Source: Candidatus Nanohalarchaeota archaeon (GTDB lineage Archaea > Nanohalarchaeota > Nanosalinia > Nanosalinales > JAFCCC01). From it: a stretch of 10,335 bases of DNA. The stretch lies in NCBI GenBank assembly GCA_017610385.1, contig JAFCCC010000015.1, forward strand, positions 1 through 10,335, read 5' to 3'. The notes beneath the pieces are model-generated. The model worked only from the letters and a program-made list of their open reading frames with translations. It had not been told where the DNA came from and did no database searches. Made by a program: the position numbers and the translations under genes. Numbering within the stretch: position 1 is the first letter of the stretch; every line of letters starts with the position of its first letter. Shown here piece after piece: positions 5,879 through 10,335 of the stretch.

Positions 5879-7732
5879 TTTTTTAATTTCTAAAATTAAA
5901 AATACAATAATCGAGATTCCGATAACTGAAATTAAAATCCAAAGAAAAATTCTTGAAGAGTGGTTTGGTGTGTAATTTTCTGTAATCTTGGTAGGATTTT
6001 TCAAAATTGAAATTGATTTTTGTAATTGATCTATTTCTTGACCAGAATCTCGAACTTGTAAAATTACATTATAACTTCCAGATTTTGGATAACTATATTG
6101 GACACTTTTAGAGGGACTCCAGTCGGTTTCATAGTTTCCATCGCCATCAAAATCCCAGCGAGATTCTAAAATCGCTAAATCCTCTCTATCATAAGAATTA
6201 GAAGTAAAATAAGCTTTATCATTGTTATAAATTTTTTTAGGAAAAACAGAAAAATTTGCAACTGGGTTTTGATTTTTAGAATATATTCCAATTTCTTTTG
6301 AGGTATTAGAAATTTCTCCGTCAGAATCTTTAACTTCTAACTGAATTAAATACTTCCCAGAATCTGAAAAAGATTGTGTAATATTTTTTGTAGTTGTCCA
6401 TGTAGAAAAGGGATTTGAATTAAACCTCCAGCGATATTTTAAATTAGATTTATCTTCTAAATCAGAACTATTTGAAAAGTCAAAAATGATTTCAGAATCA
6501 ATAAATCCATAATCTTTAGATTTTATGTGTGCAATTGGTTTGGTATTTGGTGTTTCATCTAAAACATATAAACCTTTCAAAGTTCCAAGAATTATTTCTA
6601 CTTTATTATCTGAATCAATATCTGCAAAGGTGGGACACACAGATAATTGACTAGGTAATTTGTATTTCCATTCTAATTCAGAATAACTGTAAGAAAAAAT
6701 TTCCTTGGAATTTAAGGGTGTATAAAAAATCTCTATTTCATTATCGGAATCAATATCTGCGGCAGTTAAACAATTTTTATTACTTGTTGTTACATTAAAT
6801 TGTTTTAAAATCTCTTGAGTTGCAGAATCTATAATATTAATTTTTGAATTTTGAATATATACAATCTGAGGTTCCGGTGAATTTTTGAAATTTGCAACTA
6901 ATATTGAATTCTCTGAAAATGCTTGAAAATCAGAGGACTTTGATTCTTGAAAAATTGAATTTCCGTTGGCATTTAAAATATGCAAATTAGAATAAATGTC
7001 TTGAAAAATAAGTTTTTGACTGTAAATTAATTGCTGGGGATTCATTGAATATTCTTTTTTGAACTTTGTAACTCCGGTTTCTGCTTCAAGAACAATAATA
7101 GATTCAAATCCTGTAAAAATTTCAGGTAAAGAATCAGAATCTATGTCGTCAATTGCGAAGAATTTAGATTCTACATCTGGTCTTTCCCAAAGAACAGCGC
7201 CAGTAGAATTTAATAAAAGAGGGTGATTAATTGAAATAAGTATTTCATTGGAATTATTTCCAGAGGCATCAAAAATGACTGGTTGAGATGTAACAAAGTC
7301 GTCTAAATAAACCTTCCATTCCAAAGTTCCTTCTGGTGAAATAGAATAAATTTGGCGGCCTGCAGCCACAATAATGTGTTGTTGGTCGAAAGAATCAGTT
7401 AAAATGGCTGGTGCATTTTCTATATTGGCCCCCAAAGAAATAGACCATATTTTATTTCCATTTGAATTAAATAAATATAGTGTGTTTTCTGATCCAAATA
7501 GCAATTTTGGCTCTTTTGACATAAGATTAACAACTAAAATTGGTGTAGTAACTTCTCTTTCGAAAATGGAATGCCATTTTAAACTAGGTATGTTTATATT
7601 TCCAGTAATTGAAACAATTCGAGAATTAGCATTATTTAAATTTGAAGATGGCCAATCATCTGCACTATTTAAACTAACAAAAAGAGTTAGAAGAATTAAA
7701 GGTATTATAAAAACTTGTGAAATTCTAGTCAT
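5864..7732 (-). CDS. Secreted beta-propeller/PKD protein with C-terminal membrane anchor
   Basis: A 622-residue product starting at the ATG 7732-7730. This start is preferred over the upstream ATG at 7780 because it begins directly with a signal peptide (1-24, hydrophobic IIPLILLTLFVSLNSA) and has a TATA box 30 nt upstream. Residues about 40-395 look like a beta-propeller of FG-GAP/PQQ-like blades: recurring (L/I)Y.(F/I)(N/S).(N/E)G...W segments and three acidic loops of the DIDSDN.(V/I)EI type (195-205, 326-335, 371-380), which in FG-GAP proteins bind Ca2+. Two PKD domains follow (399-484; 490-577, with DFDGDG), then a membrane helix (595-614) and a short basic tail. At least eight N-x-S/T sequons suggest N-glycosylation outside the cell. 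Ligand and role are unknown; adhesion or envelope structure is plausible. Confidence 0.88.
   Translation of the reverse strand: MTRISQVFIIPLILLTLFVSLNSADDWPSSNLNNANSRIVSITGNINIPSLKWHSIFEREVTTPILVVNLMSKEPKLLFGSENTLYLFNSNGNKIWSISLGANIENAPAILTDSFDQQHIIVAAGRQIYSISPEGTLEWKVYLDDFVTSQPVIFDASGNNSNEILISINHPLLLNSTGAVLWERPDVESKFFAIDDIDSDSLPEIFTGFESIIVLEAETGVTKFKKEYSMNPQQLIYSQKLIFQDIYSNLHILNANGNSIFQESKSSDFQAFSENSILVANFKNSPEPQIVYIQNSKINIIDSATQEILKQFNVTTSNKNCLTAADIDSDNEIEIFYTPLNSKEIFSYSYSELEWKYKLPSQLSVCPTFADIDSDNKVEIILGTLKGLYVLDETPNTKPIAHIKSKDYGFIDSEIIFDFSNSSDLEDKSNLKYRWRFNSNPFSTWTTTKNITQSFSDSGKYLIQLEVKDSDGEISNTSKEIGIYSKNQNPVANFSVFPKKIYNNDKAYFTSNSYDREDLAILESRWDFDGDGNYETDWSPSKSVQYSYPKSGSYNVILQVRDSGQEIDQLQKSISILKNPTKITENYTPNHSSRIFLWILISVIGISIIVFLILEIKKLNRN
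5879..5884 (+). terminator. Possible T-tract terminator of the importer operon
   Basis: Six T residues follow the ATPase TAA (5876-5878) immediately, a position where archaeal transcription often ends. No hairpin was seen. The tract lies inside the convergent minus-strand gene. Confidence 0.35.
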
Positions 7733-7758
7733 ACTTAGTTTATTATGTATTTGCGGAG

Positions 7759-7766
7759 AATATAAA
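7759..7766 (-). promoter_or_regulatory. TATA box of the beta-propeller/PKD gene
   Basis: The minus strand reads TTTATATT, centred about 30 nt upstream of the ATG at 7732. This implies a transcript beginning a few nucleotides before the start codon, and favours that ATG over the in-frame ATG at 7780, which would lie upstream of the box. Confidence 0.55.
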
Positions 7767-7799
7767 CATAAATTTATCAAACACGGGGATTGTTAAACA

Positions 7800-7805
7800 A
7801 TATAA
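7800..7805 (+). promoter_or_regulatory. Possible TATA box of the vWA gene
   Basis: ATATAA is centred about 30 nt upstream of the ATG at 7833, again fitting a leaderless or very short leader. It is a poorer match to the archaeal consensus than the minus-strand box and no Shine-Dalgarno motif precedes the ATG. The two promoters share a 100-nt divergent region (7733-7832). Confidence 0.4.
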
Positions 7806-7811
7806 GCACTA

Positions 7812-7829
7812 AAATACAAAAAAGTATTT
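7812..7829. promoter_or_regulatory. Inverted repeat between TATA and start of the vWA gene
   Basis: AAATAC (7812-7817) and GTATTT (7824-7829) are perfect inverted repeats separated by A6. The element sits between the putative TATA box and the ATG at 7833, where an archaeal repressor could block initiation. It could equally be chance in AT-rich DNA. Confidence 0.3.
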
Positions 7830-7832
7830 AGG

Positions 7833-10335
7833 ATGTTTCGAAAAGGACAATTAAGTACATACTTAAAACCAGTAACGGTTCTTTTAATGACTGTTCTATT
7901 AGTTGTTGTGCTTTTTGTGGCTTTACAATTTGGCGCTAATATAAAAACCACAAGAGCTTCTTATGAACTACAGTCTCAGGCTTCAAAGATTAAAGATGAC
8001 ATAGTACGTTGTCTTTCTGTAAATACTAATTACACTAAATCTGAAATAGTAATTAACAGATCCAAATTGAGTGATCTTCAAGATACTTCAAATTATATGG
8101 AACCTGATTGTGCTGAAGATTTTCAGTATGGCTGGAACGCCTCAGTAAAATTAGAGTATCTTCCGGGTGTTGCAAGAATTATATCAGAAGAAGATGCAAG
8201 TATTATTTTAATATTGGATATTTCTGGTTCTATGGCGTGGACAGGAGATAGTGGACAACCCAAAATTGAAGAAGTAAAGCAAGGCGCTATTAATTTTATA
8301 GATCAAGTTTCTGGAGGGGTTAAAGTAGGAATTATTACATTTAATGGAGCCACAAATCTTGTACAATCTCTTACCACAGATAAAACACTATTAAAACAAA
8401 AAATAAGAACGATTTCTAATCCGAATGGAGGAACGTGTTTGGGTTGTGGAATCACACGAGCTTTAGATGAGCTTAAAAGAAATGGAAAAGGAAACCTTTA
8501 CGGCATTTTATTAACTGATGGTTGCCCTTGCCCAGATGTTACTTATCCTGCGGCCATTCAAAAAGCACAGCAAATGGGTGTAAAAATACATACAATCGGT
8601 TTTAGTTTAAAGGATACTATAAGTGGCAGATGTACTTGTCGGGTAACAGACGCGATAACGCATTTGGATCGTATTGCATCCGAAACTGGGGGCAAAAGGT
8701 TTTTAGCCAAAGATTTAACAACTTTAAAAGAAGTTTACCAAGAAATTTCTACACAAATAGAAAAAGGATATGCACAATATGGACTATCAGAAACTACGTG
8801 TTCTCTGGAGCCTCTTATGGGTTACCGAGGAAAAATAGATCTTGCATTTATCATAGATCGTTCAGACAGCATGAATAAACCCGTTATTTGTGATTATATT
8901 GAAAATATTGTTTCGGGACTTCGAGAAGTAGGAATTAAAGTAAATTATACAGTGTATGGTATGCCAGATCAACCAATGACTACTCCAGACGCTGCAATTA
9001 AATATTTTGCTGTTAGAAGTATGTGGGATCCTTCTTGTATGGACAAGAAAGCAAACTGGACAGATTCGTTTAGCTTTCATTTATGGAGAGATGGTAAACC
9101 AGAAGGATGGGGTCCCTCAACGTCGTGGGTACTTGATGATTATGACTGGCAAGAGGACTCTGAAAAAGTGATTGTGATTTTCGGAGACCAGGATCCTACA
9201 GGCGGCTGTGATGGAGACTATTATGAAAGTCATTCTGCTACAAGTTTTTCTACTAACAGCAATTTCAAAGTCGAAAATGTGGCGAAATTATGCACTAATT
9301 GTATGGACCGGCATGGAGACACATATCCCTTAGAATATTGGAATCCTTGGAAAGGTTATCCTGGAAAAGATAATGCCACTCAAATACCCATGGATAGCGA
9401 AGTGGAAATTATGAGCAATATTAGTTCAAAGGCAAATGAAAAAGGGGTGGAGATAACATTTCTTAGAGCTCTGGAATATCAACTAAAAAAGCAATATAAA
9501 TTCGGTTCTCCGACCGTGAATGATGCAATAGAAGCAATGGAAAATGTTTCTTCGGAGACTGGTGGTTCTGTATACTTTTATACTATGTGGGATTCATTCC
9601 TATCAGATTTAAAGGAAAAGTTCTTTTATTACCAATTAAGAGATAGTGTGGAAACCTGCCCAAATGTTCTTTACACGTTTGGGGAAAAGGAAGGATCTTT
9701 TGGAAGATCTTTAGATGAGGAAACAACACTTTCTTTTCCAGTATCTGTACTTCAAAATAAAAATCTTATTGTGCCCGGAACACTAACAGTACAAGTAAGG
9801 GATGGGGATTTAGAAAGGATTGTAAGTAAAATTAATAAAGTGTATTCTATTGGCAATTCTAAACAAGAAAGTTATTCTTCTGTTTTAGAATTAAATTTAG
9901 ATAATAGTATTGAAATCAAAGATGCTGTTTTGAAAAAACCGAAAAAAGTAGAATATACTCTTTCAGGTGGGCTCTCAGAAACTGACCCACTTATTGTAGA
10001 TGAAGATTTGCGTGTTGGTCTGTATGGAGAAGATATATTTCAAGATCAAGATGGCCTTCCAACCACTGCCGCTAATGCGAATTATACTGGAGAACCAATT
10101 AAATTTTACGCACGTCAGAATGCTGCTTTACAAATCTTAGCAATGAATTATGAAAGACCTACCTTAGAAATTAGTCCTTTATATCTTCATTGTTGTGGTG
10201 ATCAAACGCAGAAAATTGGAGATGGTGTTTTTGAAGATGCAGATATAGATTTAGATGCATACAATAATGCTTCAATTGGATATACATTTTTTTACTCATT
10301 TCCAACCATTAAAATTGGAGAAACAGAAGAATATT
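7833..10335 (+). CDS. Membrane-anchored double vWA-domain protein (3' end missing)
   Basis: From the ATG at 7833 the frame stays open for 834 codons to the right edge; no stop is present, so the end lies outside. The N-terminus MFRKGQLSTY followed by a hydrophobic helix (about 13-33) fits a class III prepilin/archaellin-type signal with possible cleavage after Gly5, or a plain membrane anchor. vWA domain 1 (about 121-310) has a full MIDAS metal site: Asp129, Ser131 and Ser133 (DISGS), Thr201 (GGT) and Asp229 (LTDG). It also has three Cys pairs at 202/205, 231/233 and 267/269. vWA domain 2 (about 336-600) has DRSDS at 342-346 and a strand-end Asp452 (VIVIFGDQD), with likely Thr430; it carries long insertions (about 376-440, 455-520) with Cys353, 402, 459, 487 and 490. 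Residues 610-834 are beta-rich with no recognised family. About ten N-x-S/T sequons suggest an outside location. vWA proteins bind ligands through the MIDAS metal; the ligand here is unknown. Confidence 0.9.
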   Translation, partial: MFRKGQLSTYLKPVTVLLMTVLLVVVLFVALQFGANIKTTRASYELQSQASKIKDDIVRCLSVNTNYTKSEIVINRSKLSDLQDTSNYMEPDCAEDFQYGWNASVKLEYLPGVARIISEEDASIILILDISGSMAWTGDSGQPKIEEVKQGAINFIDQVSGGVKVGIITFNGATNLVQSLTTDKTLLKQKIRTISNPNGGTCLGCGITRALDELKRNGKGNLYGILLTDGCPCPDVTYPAAIQKAQQMGVKIHTIGFSLKDTISGRCTCRVTDAITHLDRIASETGGKRFLAKDLTTLKEVYQEISTQIEKGYAQYGLSETTCSLEPLMGYRGKIDLAFIIDRSDSMNKPVICDYIENIVSGLREVGIKVNYTVYGMPDQPMTTPDAAIKYFAVRSMWDPSCMDKKANWTDSFSFHLWRDGKPEGWGPSTSWVLDDYDWQEDSEKVIVIFGDQDPTGGCDGDYYESHSATSFSTNSNFKVENVAKLCTNCMDRHGDTYPLEYWNPWKGYPGKDNATQIPMDSEVEIMSNISSKANEKGVEITFLRALEYQLKKQYKFGSPTVNDAIEAMENVSSETGGSVYFYTMWDSFLSDLKEKFFYYQLRDSVETCPNVLYTFGEKEGSFGRSLDEETTLSFPVSVLQNKNLIVPGTLTVQVRDGDLERIVSKINKVYSIGNSKQESYSSVLELNLDNSIEIKDAVLKKPKKVEYTLSGGLSETDPLIVDEDLRVGLYGEDIFQDQDGLPTTAANANYTGEPIKFYARQNAALQILAMNYERPTLEISPLYLHCCGDQTQKIGDGVFEDADIDLDAYNNASIGYTFFYSFPTIKIGETEEY

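Noticed and set aside
7733-7780. Longer N-terminus for the minus-strand gene from the ATG at 7780
   Set aside because: It would add 16 residues before a clean signal peptide and would place the start upstream of the TATA box at 7759-7766.
7374-7796. Plus-strand 140-residue open frame across the start of the minus-strand gene
   Set aside because: It is antisense to a signal peptide and propeller blades that are clearly coding, and shows no domain or promoter of its own.
8630-9080. Short open frames inside the vWA gene (8630-8878 plus, 8862-9080 minus)
   Set aside because: Both lie inside the continuous vWA frame, whose MIDAS motifs and domain order are convincing.

Overview
The window reads as AT-rich archaeal DNA, most likely from a DPANN-type lineage (Woesearchaeota/Pacearchaeota-like); this is inference, not a database result. 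The pointers are TATA-like boxes 24-31 nt upstream of start codons that have no Shine-Dalgarno sequence (leaderless or near-leaderless transcription), an N-terminal K-G-Q class III (archaellin/pilin-type) signal in the right-hand gene, and large mosaic surface proteins built from PKD, MopE-type, beta-propeller and vWA modules. No tRNA, rRNA, CRISPR array, transposase or phage gene was seen.

Layout. (1) 1-2477, +: the C-terminal 824 residues of a cysteine-rich secreted or surface protein, cut by the left edge. Its modules run: repeated NGCSNGAC units, a MopE-like metal-binding motif, three tandem Cys-rich repeats, a second MopE-like motif, an unrecognised Cys/aromatic segment, a PKD domain and two C-terminal GWN...GKGY units. 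(2) 2511-5878, +: a compact three-gene ABC importer of the ferric-iron (FbpABC/AfuABC) type: membrane-anchored substrate-binding protein, fused two-domain permease and short ATPase. (3) 5864-7732, -: a secreted beta-propeller/two-PKD protein with a C-terminal membrane anchor, convergent with and overlapping the ATPase gene by 15 bp. (4) 7733-7832: a 100-bp divergent promoter region. (5) 7833-10335, +: a long open frame running off the right edge, encoding a membrane-anchored protein with two vWA domains.

How they may work together. The importer would bring a small ligand, nominally Fe3+, across the membrane using ATP. It is flanked by three large extracellular proteins, two of them with several predicted metal-binding motifs (DxDxDG loops, MIDAS sites). 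A surface metal-capture or adhesion role is possible, but only neighbourhood supports it; the three surface proteins have their own promoters or lie in opposite orientation and need not share a pathway.

The most notable points are the three cysteine pairs clustered around the MIDAS loops of the first vWA domain, the recently duplicated and microdeleted repeat units in the left gene, and the binding protein's apparent lack of the Tyr-Tyr ferric ligand pair.
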